NCBI GenBank assembly: GCA_049510055.1
Contig: JBEKZI010000004.1
Coordinates: forward strand, 1-58,133
Source of the DNA: JALHTV01 sp049510055
GTDB lineage: Bacteria > Planctomycetota > Phycisphaerae > SM23-33
Reading direction: 5' to 3'
DNA length: 58,133 nucleotides
In this document: one piece after another, positions 34,864 through 42,485 of the stretch
Layout: every line of letters starts with the position of its first letter
Numbering within the stretch: position 1 is the stretch's first letter
Translations under genes and position numbers: made by a program
Notes under the pieces: generated by a model
The model's database searches: none
What the model was told of the DNA's origin: nothing
What the model saw: the letters and a program-made list of their open reading frames with translations, nothing else

Positions 34864-35715
34864 TTGGGTATCCTCACGAAGGTCGCCATCGTCGTTCTCG
34901 TGGCGCTTATCCTGTTGGCCTGTCCGGTGTTTATCACCCAGGCCACGGTGGCGCCCGAGTACCTCATGTACTGGAAGGCCAGCAAGACGGAAAACGATAT
35001 CAACGCCCAGGCCGTCCGCGCCAGGGAGCTTGCGCTTCAGCAGATGACGGCGGAGCGCGATCGTCTGGCTGCCTCGCTGACCAAGGACACCGGATCCATG
35101 CAGGCGGAGATTGACCGCCTCAAGGCCGACCTGTCCAGCGAGCATCAGCGGTCGGCCAAGCAGGACAACGACCTGGCCTTGATCAACAGCGAGCTGGCCA
35201 AGCTCCGCACCGACTACCAGTCCAACAGCGAGCGGACCAAAGCCCTGACCGAGCAGCGGGACGACGCGTTCAAGAAAATCCAGATGCTGAACGACGAGAC
35301 CCGCCGCCTCAGCGACCAGCTCAAGCAGACGCAGCTCGACATGGACCGCCAGACCGGGATTATCAAGACGCTGCGCGAGCAGCTGGTGGAACGAGACGAC
35401 CGCATCCGGCAGATGGAGGCGCAGTTCGGCGTCAAGGCGCCGCCCGCCACGCCCGGGGCAGGTGCCGAGGCCGTCGCCCGTCCGGTTGTGCCCATCGCCG
35501 GTACGGTGACCAGCGTCCGTGGCGACCTGGCGAGCATCAACATCGGCTCGGCCAAGGGCGTCAAGAGCGGCATGCAATTGATCATTTATCGCGGTGCTGA
35601 ATACGTCGCCAAGCTCCGCGTGGATCAGGTGGACGTGAACCAATCAGCGGGGGTCATCACCGATAAGCGACTGGACCCGCTTCTGGGCGACAAAGTCACC
35701 GACAGGTTGGAATAG
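34864..35715 (+). CDS. Membrane-anchored coiled-coil protein with C-terminal beta domain
   Basis: 283 residues from TTG 34864, supported by AAAGGAGA upstream. One membrane helix (5-28), a long coiled coil (about 45-190: MTAERDRLAASLTKD, TEQRDDAFKKIQMLN and so on), then a small beta domain (GTVTSVRGDLASINIGSAKG, KSGMQLIIYRGAEYVAKLRV). The architecture is that of MreC (TM, coiled coil, beta barrel), although the sequence is not clearly MreC and a genuine mreC lies at 40886. It precedes a small membrane protein and mreB on the same strand, so a role with MreB is a reasonable guess. Confidence 0.75.
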   Translation: MGILTKVAIVVLVALILLACPVFITQATVAPEYLMYWKASKTENDINAQAVRARELALQQMTAERDRLAASLTKDTGSMQAEIDRLKADLSSEHQRSAKQDNDLALINSELAKLRTDYQSNSERTKALTEQRDDAFKKIQMLNDETRRLSDQLKQTQLDMDRQTGIIKTLREQLVERDDRIRQMEAQFGVKAPPATPGAGAEAVARPVVPIAGTVTSVRGDLASINIGSAKGVKSGMQLIIYRGAEYVAKLRVDQVDVNQSAGVITDKRLDPLLGDKVTDRLE

Positions 35716-35726
35716 CAGGAATACGC

Positions 35727-35930
35727 ATGACGCAACTTCCCGCTCAGCCTCCCATTCAGGTCAAGCCCCAGCCCGATATCTACACCGTGCTGATCTTGGT
35801 GGCGATCCTGGGCCTGGTGCTGACCATTGGCGTGTCGCTATACTACCTCCTGGCCTCGCCGCCCATCGGCTGCGGTTTGTCGTTGAGCGACCTGTTCGGC
35901 AAGGTGGCTCCGCTGAGTACCGGAAGGTAG
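35727..35930 (+). CDS. Small single-pass membrane protein
   Basis: 67 residues, starting 11 bp after the coiled-coil gene. A proline-rich N-terminal tail (TQLPAQPPIQVKPQPDIY), one membrane helix about 19-43, and a short tail. No family recognised. It is probably an operon partner of the coiled-coil protein and MreB. Confidence 0.65.
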   Translation: MTQLPAQPPIQVKPQPDIYTVLILVAILGLVLTIGVSLYYLLASPPIGCGLSLSDLFGKVAPLSTGR

Positions 35931-35947
35931 CGCACTTTAAGCCGTCG

Positions 35948-35966
35948 CCCGTCCCGCCGGGACGGG
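35948..35966 (+). terminator. GC hairpin between the small membrane protein and mreB
   Basis: CCCGTCCC (35948-35955) and GGGACGGG (35959-35966), 3-nt loop. There is no proper T-run, so it may be a partial terminator or a leader element of mreB. Confidence 0.35.
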
Positions 35967-36013
35967 GTGCTTTGGGTGACGGACGCAGGTCTGGCTAAGA
36001 AAATGGATTTGCC

Positions 36014-37063
36014 ATGATCTTCGACTCCATATTAGGTCTGTTCTCGATGGACATGGGCATCGACCTGGGCACGTGCAACACCCTGGTCTGCGTCCGGGGT
36101 CAGGGGATCGTCCTGAACGAGCCGTCGGTGGTGGCCGTCAAACGCGGCACCAACCGCGTGCTCCAGAACGGCAACGCCGTCGGCATGGTGGCCAAGGAAA
36201 TGCTGGGCAAGACCCCCGGCTCCATCACGGCCATCCGCCCGATGAAAGACGGCGTCATCGCGGACTTCGACATCACCGAGGCGATGCTCAGCTACTTCAT
36301 CCGCAAGGTGCACCGCCGCCGCACGCTGATCAAGCCGCGCGTGGTCATCGCCGTGCCGTCGGGCATCACGGCCGTGGAGAAGCGGGCCGTGCTGAACTCG
36401 GCCGAGCGGGCGGGGGCGCGCAAGGTGTACCTGGTGGAAGAGCCCATGGCCTGCGGCATCGGCGCCGGGCTGCCCATCACCGAGCCGATGGCCTCGATGA
36501 TCGTAGACATCGGCGGCGGCACCACCGAAGTGGCCATCATGAGCCTGGCCGACATCTCCGTCTGCGAGTCGATCCGCGTGGCCGGCGACGACATGGACGA
36601 AGCCATCGCCGCCCACATGAAGCGGACCTACAACCTGATGATCGGCGAGCAGACCTCCGAGCGGGTCAAGATCGAGATCGGCTCAGCCGCTCCGCTGGAG
36701 AAGGAACTGACGATGGAAGTCCGCGGCCGCGACATGATCTCCGGCCTGCCGCGGAAGACCGTCATCTCCTCCGAAGAGGTTCGCGAGGCCCTCAAGGAGC
36801 CCGTGGGCGAGATCATCGACGCCGTCACGCGGGCCCTGGAACGCGCCGAACCGGAACTGGCCGCCGACCTGGTGGACAACGGTATCACGCTGGCCGGCGG
36901 CGGGGCGCTGCTGCGCGGCATGGACGTCGTCCTGGCCAACGCCACCGGCCTGGGCGTCCGCCTGGCCGACGATCCGCTGACCTGCGTCGCCCGCGGCACG
37001 GCGGTGTACCTGGAAAACATCGAGCTGTGGAAGGACATCCTGGAGAGCGACGAGGAAATGTAA
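36014..37063 (+). CDS. mreB: Rod shape-determining actin homologue MreB
   Basis: 349 residues, full length. Actin-fold motifs: phosphate 1 GIDLGTCNTLV, phosphate 2 VDIGGGTTEVA, adenosine GITLAGGGALLRG. The N-terminal FSMDMGIDLG is preceded by a short amphipathic segment (IFDSILGLF) for membrane binding. MreB filaments direct lateral wall synthesis by RodA/PBP2 via MreC/MreD. Those partners are about 4 kb away at 40886-45691, split from mreB by unrelated genes. Confidence 0.97.
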   Translation: MIFDSILGLFSMDMGIDLGTCNTLVCVRGQGIVLNEPSVVAVKRGTNRVLQNGNAVGMVAKEMLGKTPGSITAIRPMKDGVIADFDITEAMLSYFIRKVHRRRTLIKPRVVIAVPSGITAVEKRAVLNSAERAGARKVYLVEEPMACGIGAGLPITEPMASMIVDIGGGTTEVAIMSLADISVCESIRVAGDDMDEAIAAHMKRTYNLMIGEQTSERVKIEIGSAAPLEKELTMEVRGRDMISGLPRKTVISSEEVREALKEPVGEIIDAVTRALERAEPELAADLVDNGITLAGGGALLRGMDVVLANATGLGVRLADDPLTCVARGTAVYLENIELWKDILESDEEM

Positions 37064-37097
37064 CTGCCGGGGACCGGGGGCGAAAAATATTCGAGCG

Positions 37098-37119
37098 AAG
37101 CCCTGTGAGGGCTTTTTTT
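37098..37119 (+). terminator. Rho-independent terminator after mreB
   Basis: AAGCCCT (37098-37104), loop GTG, AGGGCTT (37108-37114), then a T-run to 37119. It lies in the gap before the convergent cinA and may slightly overlap its stop. Confidence 0.85.
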
Positions 37120-38347
37120 ATTGGTCCAACAGAGCGAGCCGGAGGCAGTTGATCGCCGTCAGGGCGGCGCGGAGGCGGATGAACTCTCGCGTTCCCGCAA
37201 ACAGGTGCTTGTAAGCAACCGTCCCTTTCGGCCCCGCCAAGCCGACGTAAATCAGGCCCACCGGCTTGTCCTTGCTGCCTCCGCCCGGCCCGGCGATTCC
37301 CGTGACGGCAAGGGCCCAATCGGCGGCCAGTCGCTTGCGGCATCCTTCCGCCATGGCCGAGGCCGCCTGCTCGCTAACGGCGCCGAAACGGTCCAGCGTC
37401 TTTGGCGGCACGTCGAGCAGCTCGCCCTTGAGGCGGTTGGCATAGGCGACGACGCCGCCCAGATAATAATCGCTGGAACCGGGCACTGACGTGACCAGTT
37501 GCCCGACCAGTCCGCCCGTGCAGCTCTCGGCCGTGGCCAGCGTGGCCCGGGCCTGACGCAGCAAGCTTCCTGCGGCGGCGGGCAGGGTCTGCTCGTCGGT
37601 GCCGACCACCAGCTTGCCCAGCCGCCGGATGATCTCCGCGACGGTCTGCTCGGCCAGTTCCGCGGCCTGCGTGTGGGTCTTGCCGCTTGCGACCACCCGG
37701 AGCGTGACCATCCCGGCCACGACGGTCGTGCCGACGGCAGGGTTCCGCCCGCGATGCATCAGGTCCTCGACGCGGGCGGCGATGTCCGACTCGCCCTCCC
37801 CGAAGCAGTGCACGAGGCGATGGACCAGGCCGCCGCCTCCGCGCAGACGCGGCGCGACGGAGCGGTCGAACATCTCCCGCATCTCGTGCGGTACGCCGGG
37901 CAGGACGTACACGCCGGCCTTGCCTACCTTCGCCGCGATACCCGGGGCGGTGCCCATCGTGTTGGGGATGGCTTCCGCACCGGCGGGGATCATCGCCTGG
38001 ATGCGATTGGCCGGCGGCATGGTCCGGCCGCGGCGGCGGAAAAATTCCTCGATCTCGGCCGCCCGGTCGGCGTCCAGCACCAGCTCGACGCCCAAAGCCG
38101 CCGCCAGCGCTTGGCGCGTCAGGTCGTCGGCCGTCGGCCCCAGGCCGCCCGTGACCACCACCAGTTCCGCCGCAGCCGCCGCCGATGCGATGGCCTCGGC
38201 GATGGCCTGCTGATCGTCGGCCACGGTCCGGTGCTCGGCGACGGCGATGCCCAGCTCGCCCAGTCGCCGCGACAGGTAGGCGCTGTTGGTGTCCACGGCC
38301 TGGCCGCTGACCAGCTCATCGCCGACGGATAGAACGATTGCCTTCAT
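37118..38347 (-). CDS. cinA: CinA-family competence/damage-inducible protein (NMN deamidase)
   Basis: 409 residues from ATG 38347. N-terminal molybdopterin-binding-like domain (MKAIVLSVGDELVSGQAVDT, VVTGGLGPTADDLT, VLPGVPHEMREMF) and C-terminal CinA/PncC domain (ATAESCTGGLVGQLVTSVPG, VTGIAGPGGGSKDKPVG). The latter hydrolyses nicotinamide mononucleotide in NAD recycling. Two-domain full length. The start overlaps the end of the upstream small gene. Confidence 0.96.
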   Translation of the reverse strand: MKAIVLSVGDELVSGQAVDTNSAYLSRRLGELGIAVAEHRTVADDQQAIAEAIASAAAAAELVVVTGGLGPTADDLTRQALAAALGVELVLDADRAAEIEEFFRRRGRTMPPANRIQAMIPAGAEAIPNTMGTAPGIAAKVGKAGVYVLPGVPHEMREMFDRSVAPRLRGGGGLVHRLVHCFGEGESDIAARVEDLMHRGRNPAVGTTVVAGMVTLRVVASGKTHTQAAELAEQTVAEIIRRLGKLVVGTDEQTLPAAAGSLLRQARATLATAESCTGGLVGQLVTSVPGSSDYYLGGVVAYANRLKGELLDVPPKTLDRFGAVSEQAASAMAEGCRKRLAADWALAVTGIAGPGGGSKDKPVGLIYVGLAGPKGTVAYKHLFAGTREFIRLRAALTAINCLRLALLDQ

Positions 38348-38679
38348 GCCAAGTGGACCTCGTCCATTGCCAGGCCGCACCGCGGGCACACCCCGGCCGG
38401 TGCGGCGGCCAACTCCTCCGGCGTGATGCGGTGCAGGCAGTGCGGGCACAGTCGCATTCCGCCCGCCGCCACGCCATGCGCCGCGCCGCCGGATCGTTTG
38501 GCCTGCCGCGCCAGGATAACCCACGCCGGCGCCGCCGTCACTACGAGGGAAATGAAGAACCACTTCAGGCCGCCGCGGCCGGCCTTGTGCATCCGAATGG
38601 CGGCCACGGTGCACGTGCCCGCGTGCACGCCGAGGGCACAGCCGGCAAGCAAACCCACCGTTACGAACGCGGCGTTCAT
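38344..38679 (-). CDS. Small membrane protein with zinc-ribbon-like C-terminus
   Basis: 111 residues. Two hydrophobic stretches (about 1-20 and 38-57) and a C-terminal RLCPHCLHRI ... GVCPRCGLA, two CxxC pairs that would bind zinc. It overlaps cinA by 4 bp and is probably co-transcribed. Function unknown. Confidence 0.75.
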   Translation of the reverse strand: MNAAFVTVGLLAGCALGVHAGTCTVAAIRMHKAGRGGLKWFFISLVVTAAPAWVILARQAKRSGGAAHGVAAGGMRLCPHCLHRITPEELAAAPAGVCPRCGLAMDEVHLA

Positions 38680-38731
38680 GCCGATATCTTAACTGTTTGG
38701 CAGCCACAAAGAAGCCCCCAGGCCCTGCGCC

Positions 38732-38759
38732 TTGGTTCCCAGGCGGCGGGCGATATAAT
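38732..38759 (+). promoter_or_regulatory. Promoter of the discoidin-like lipoprotein gene
   Basis: TTGGTT (38732-38737), 16-bp spacer, TATAAT (38754-38759); the -10 box is perfect. About 100 bp before the ATG. Confidence 0.5.
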
Positions 38760-38859
38760 ATGCGGACTGCACCGCCAGTCGGCCAGAGGAGATCCTAACG
38801 TGTGGTTAGTGCGAGGCAGGCCGGTGGGAGCGTTGAACCTTAGAGGAGTTTATTCGCCA

Positions 38860-39336
38860 ATGGCGTGGCGCTTGTTTCTGAGTCTAGCCCTGGGTGCCGC
38901 CTGTGCGGCGGGCGTTGGCTGTGCGGGGGAGTACGGGGACGGCCACTCGGAGGCCGCCGTGATTTCCTCGCGCAGCACGTGGCGGATCACCGGCGATCTG
39001 CAATCCGTCGTCTCCGCCATCGACCAGAATCCCGGCACCGCCGCCGTCAGCGCCGCCCCGGACGGCCGGGGCACGATCACCATCGACCTGGGCAAGCCCT
39101 GCCTGTTCAACATGGTGGTGATCGAGCACGGCAGCAACGAGATGGGCTTCGCCCGTCGTGTGGCCGTTTTGACCAGCTTGGACGGCGAGATATTCACCCA
39201 GCGCTACGTCGGCGTGGGGACGCGGCGGGTTACCATTCTGTACATGGGGACGCCGGTGCTGGCGCGGTACGTCCGCCTGCGGGCGATAGTGGCCGGCGAG
39301 CAGCCCTGGTCCGTGGCTGAGGTGTACTTGCAATAA
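38860..39336 (+). CDS. Lipoprotein with F5/8 type C (discoidin)-like domain
   Basis: 158 residues from ATG 38860 with GAGGAG 11 nt upstream; the frame is open further upstream but without a ribosome site. Lipobox-like AAGVGC near residue 19. The rest has discoidin-style features: WRITGDLQSVVSAIDQNPGT, TITIDLGKPCLFNMVVIEHG, and a closing ARYVRLRAIV ... AEVYLQ. Such domains bind carbohydrate. Probably a surface or periplasmic binding lipoprotein. Confidence 0.75.
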   Translation: MAWRLFLSLALGAACAAGVGCAGEYGDGHSEAAVISSRSTWRITGDLQSVVSAIDQNPGTAAVSAAPDGRGTITIDLGKPCLFNMVVIEHGSNEMGFARRVAVLTSLDGEIFTQRYVGVGTRRVTILYMGTPVLARYVRLRAIVAGEQPWSVAEVYLQ

Positions 39337-39396
39337 CCGCCGCGCTCGGCCGCCAGCTCCCGACGTGCTCGGCGGGCCTGGGGCGATTGAGGCCCT

Positions 39397-40854
39397 ATGA
39401 CGTCTCCTGCCAACGCTGATGCCTGCACCTTGCGGCCGGTGAGCCGCCGCAAGCTCCGCCTGATCAACCCCCGCAGCGCCCTGTCCACCATCACCATGCC
39501 GGAAATCATCCGCCGGATGACCTTTTCCCGCCGCGCACTGTTCATGCCGCTGAACCTGGCCATCTGCGCCGCCGTGGTGCCGGAAGGCTGGGACGTGGAG
39601 ATCATCGACGAGAACGTCTCCGACCAGCCGCACCGCCCCGACGCCGCCGGCATCGACGCTGTGGGGATCGGCGCCATGACGACCCAGGCCCGCCGGGCCT
39701 ACGCCCTGGCCGACGCCTACCGCGCGGCGGCCGTGCCGGTCATCCTGGGCGGCATCCACCCCTCGACCATGACGGAAGAAGCCCTGACCCACGCCGACGT
39801 CGTCTGCAAGGGCGACGCGGAAAGCACGTTACCGCGTGCCCTGGCCAGCTTGGCCGCCGGAACGGCAGGAGCCAAAAAGGTTTACGATTGGAAGGACCAT
39901 CCCGATACTCCCATCGCCACGCCGCGCAAGGACCTGCTGAACCCCAAAGATTATCTGGTGTTCAACCCCATCCAGACCACCCGCGGCTGTCCCCACGATT
40001 GCACGTTCTGCACCTCCCCGGCCGTCTTCGGGCGGAAGTTTCGCCAGCGGGACATCGGCGACATCGTGGAGGAGATTCGCCAGGCCCGCGAAGCGTTCGG
40101 CACCCGGACGTTCATCTTTTCCGACGACAACGTGGCCGGCAACCACGTCTGGGCGATGGAGCTGTTCGAGGCCATCAAGCCCCTGAAAATCGTCTGGGCC
40201 TCGCAGTGTGACATCCTCGTGTCGCGCAATCCCAAGCTGCTGGCGGCCATGAAAGGCAGCGGCTGCATCGGCGTGATTTTGGGACTGGAAAGCCCCAAGG
40301 CCGCCACGCTGCGGCAGGCGGGCAAGCGGTACACCCAGCCGGGCGAGTATCTGTCGGCCATTGCCGCGTTGCAGTCCCGCGGCATCAGCGTCTGGGGCAG
40401 CTTCATCTTCGGCTTCGACGGGGAGGACTGGCGCGACTGCCGCGACGCCGTGCGGTTCGCCCGGCGGGCGCGGCTGTGCATGAGCTGCTATCCCATCCTG
40501 ACGCCGTTCCCCGGGACGGCCGTGTTCGAGCAGTATCATCGGGAAGGCCGGCTGATGACGACCGACTGGGACAAGTACAACGGCTCGACGGTGGTGTATC
40601 GGCCCGACCGAATGACGCCGGAGGAGCTGAATCACGCGCAGATGGCGGCCTTCAACGAGTTCTACGCACCGGCTTCGGCGATGGGGCGGTTGGGCCTCTG
40701 GCCCCTCCGGATGCGAAGCTGGCTGGCCAACGTGGCGATTCACCGCGGCCTGACGTACTACTACGGCCGCCGGGGCCGGCCGCTGCCTCGGTTCGGCGAT
40801 TTCCTCGCCCCCGACCGCCGGGAGCGCATCGCCCGCAGCCTGGGCAAAAGATGA
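39397..40854 (+). CDS. B12-binding domain radical SAM protein
   Basis: 485 residues. N-terminal cobalamin-binding-like domain (about 20-155, with LGGIHPSTMTEEAL) and a radical SAM domain with CPHDCTFC (C198, C202, C205) binding the 4Fe-4S cluster. C-terminal extension with MTPEELNHAQMAAFNEFY. The layout is that of class B methyltransferases and of lipid or hopanoid-modifying enzymes; the exact reaction is unknown. Located just upstream of the mreC operon. Confidence 0.88.
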   Translation: MTSPANADACTLRPVSRRKLRLINPRSALSTITMPEIIRRMTFSRRALFMPLNLAICAAVVPEGWDVEIIDENVSDQPHRPDAAGIDAVGIGAMTTQARRAYALADAYRAAAVPVILGGIHPSTMTEEALTHADVVCKGDAESTLPRALASLAAGTAGAKKVYDWKDHPDTPIATPRKDLLNPKDYLVFNPIQTTRGCPHDCTFCTSPAVFGRKFRQRDIGDIVEEIRQAREAFGTRTFIFSDDNVAGNHVWAMELFEAIKPLKIVWASQCDILVSRNPKLLAAMKGSGCIGVILGLESPKAATLRQAGKRYTQPGEYLSAIAALQSRGISVWGSFIFGFDGEDWRDCRDAVRFARRARLCMSCYPILTPFPGTAVFEQYHREGRLMTTDWDKYNGSTVVYRPDRMTPEELNHAQMAAFNEFYAPASAMGRLGLWPLRMRSWLANVAIHRGLTYYYGRRGRPLPRFGDFLAPDRRERIARSLGKR

Positions 40855-40885
40855 TGAAACCGCGCCGGGGCGATATACTACCGTC

Positions 40886-41875
40886 ATGAGTCTCCTGGGC
40901 AGGATCACCAAGCGGCGCACGCTGGCGGCGCTGATTGCTTTGTCGGTCGTGACCACCGTGCTTGGGCATCCGGCCGCCTCCCGGCTGCAAAACCTTCTCT
41001 CCCCGCTGCTGGCCCCCTTCCGCGACGTAGGCATGTACCTCACCGTGACCATGCGGCAGAACATGGAGGCGGCGGGGGCCAAGGGGCTGACGCTCCAGGA
41101 GCAGGAAAAGCTTCACAACGAGCTGGACACACTCCGCGGCTATACGGCCTACTGGAAGCACGAGGCCGAAAAGACCCAGGAGCAGCTCGACGCCCTCCAG
41201 AAATTTCAGAAGAGTTACAGTCCCGTCAAGGACCTGCCCTGCGAGCTGATTCCGGCCCGCGTCGTCGGGGAGGCGTCGCTGCCCTACACGCAGGAACGGT
41301 CGCTCAACGTCGGGCAAGACGGCGGCGCCCAGCCGGGCGAGTGGGTGCTGGTGACGGACCGCTCCAAGGCCCTGCCTTCCGGCCTGGCGGTGGTCTCAGC
41401 CTCGGCGCTGGTGGGGCGCGTCACGGGCGCGGGGGCGTTCTCAGCCCAGGTGCAGTTGGTGACGGACCACCATTTCAAGACGGCCGCGAGAATACGCCGC
41501 ATCCCCGATCCCGGTCACCCGCGCGAAATTCGCCTGACCGCCGAGGGCAACGCGCGGATCGAGATCCTCAACGAGAAGAACAACCGCCCGATCGACGTCC
41601 AAGCCGCCGGCGATGGAGCCGGCGGGCTGACTATTGCCGACGTGTGGCGCTACGACAACGTTCAGCCGGGGGACCTGGTGGTGACGGCGGAAGACAAGTT
41701 CCTCCCCCTGGAGGTTCGCATCGGCCGCGTTCAGGAGGTTCGCCCGGACCCCATGCACCCGGATCGCGTGATCATCGCGGTGCGTCCCGAGGCGGACCTG
41801 AGCACCCTTCGCAACGTGTTCGTCGTGAACAATCTGCCGGAGCACATCAGCCGGTCCGCAGGCGGTAAAAAATAA
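40886..41875 (+). CDS. mreC: Rod shape-determining protein MreC
   Basis: 329 residues. Membrane helix about 13-27, coiled coil about 70-110 (LQEQEKLHNELDTLRGYTAY), then the MreC beta domain (ARVVGEASLPYTQERSLNVG, SGLAVVSASALVGRVTGAGA, VQLVTDHHFKTAARIRR). It links MreB to PBP2 in the periplasm. mreD starts 1 bp after its stop. Confidence 0.93.
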   Translation: MSLLGRITKRRTLAALIALSVVTTVLGHPAASRLQNLLSPLLAPFRDVGMYLTVTMRQNMEAAGAKGLTLQEQEKLHNELDTLRGYTAYWKHEAEKTQEQLDALQKFQKSYSPVKDLPCELIPARVVGEASLPYTQERSLNVGQDGGAQPGEWVLVTDRSKALPSGLAVVSASALVGRVTGAGAFSAQVQLVTDHHFKTAARIRRIPDPGHPREIRLTAEGNARIEILNEKNNRPIDVQAAGDGAGGLTIADVWRYDNVQPGDLVVTAEDKFLPLEVRIGRVQEVRPDPMHPDRVIIAVRPEADLSTLRNVFVVNNLPEHISRSAGGKK

Positions 41876-41876
41876 C

Positions 41877-42434
41877 ATGCGATGGGTTCCCTTCATCATC
41901 CTGGTGTACGTGGTCCTGCTGGTGCAGACGACGGTGGGCAAGATGCTGACGTTCCCGCGGACCGCCCTAGGGACCGTCGGCCCGGACCTGGCGGCGATTC
42001 TGGCCGTGTTCCTGGCCCTGCGTCTGCGCGACGGGGCGGACCTGGCCATCGCCGCCTGGGTGCTGGGGCTGGCCATCGACCTGACCACCGGCGGCCAAGC
42101 CGTCGGGCCGATGGCCTTGGCCTACGTCGTGGCCGCTGCGGCCGTGCTGCGGGTTCGGGAGGCATTCTTCCGCGAGCGGATCGCGGCACAGGTGTTCCTG
42201 GCCATGATCTTTTGCCTGCTGGCCCACGGGATGTGGGTCACGATCCAGTCGGTGCTGACGCCGTCGGCCGGCCGGTCCTGGGGGCTTTACTGGCAAATGT
42301 TGAAGCAGGCCTTTGCCCTGGCCATCTACACCGCGGCGCTGATGCCGGTGGGGCACTGGGCCTTGCGCAAGTGTGAGCGGTTCCTCATCGCTCCGCAAGC
42401 AGGGCGAAGCCGCGGCGCCCGGGGGATGAGGTAA
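41877..42434 (+). CDS. mreD: Rod shape-determining membrane protein MreD
   Basis: 185 residues, about five hydrophobic helices; MRWVPFIILVYVVLLVQTTV at the start and GPDLAAILAVFLALRLRDGA next. Sequence is weakly conserved in the family; the call rests mainly on topology and its place between mreC and the PBP2 gene. Confidence 0.88.
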   Translation: MRWVPFIILVYVVLLVQTTVGKMLTFPRTALGTVGPDLAAILAVFLALRLRDGADLAIAAWVLGLAIDLTTGGQAVGPMALAYVVAAAAVLRVREAFFRERIAAQVFLAMIFCLLAHGMWVTIQSVLTPSAGRSWGLYWQMLKQAFALAIYTAALMPVGHWALRKCERFLIAPQAGRSRGARGMR

Positions 42435-42485
42435 GATAAACAGGCCGTCCCCTCGTAGCCGCCAAGGACGGGAAATCGGCGAGGC

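Noticed and set aside
36073..37152. Plus-strand frame over mreB in another phase
   Set aside because: Arg/Gly-rich out-of-phase translation of mreB with no domain.
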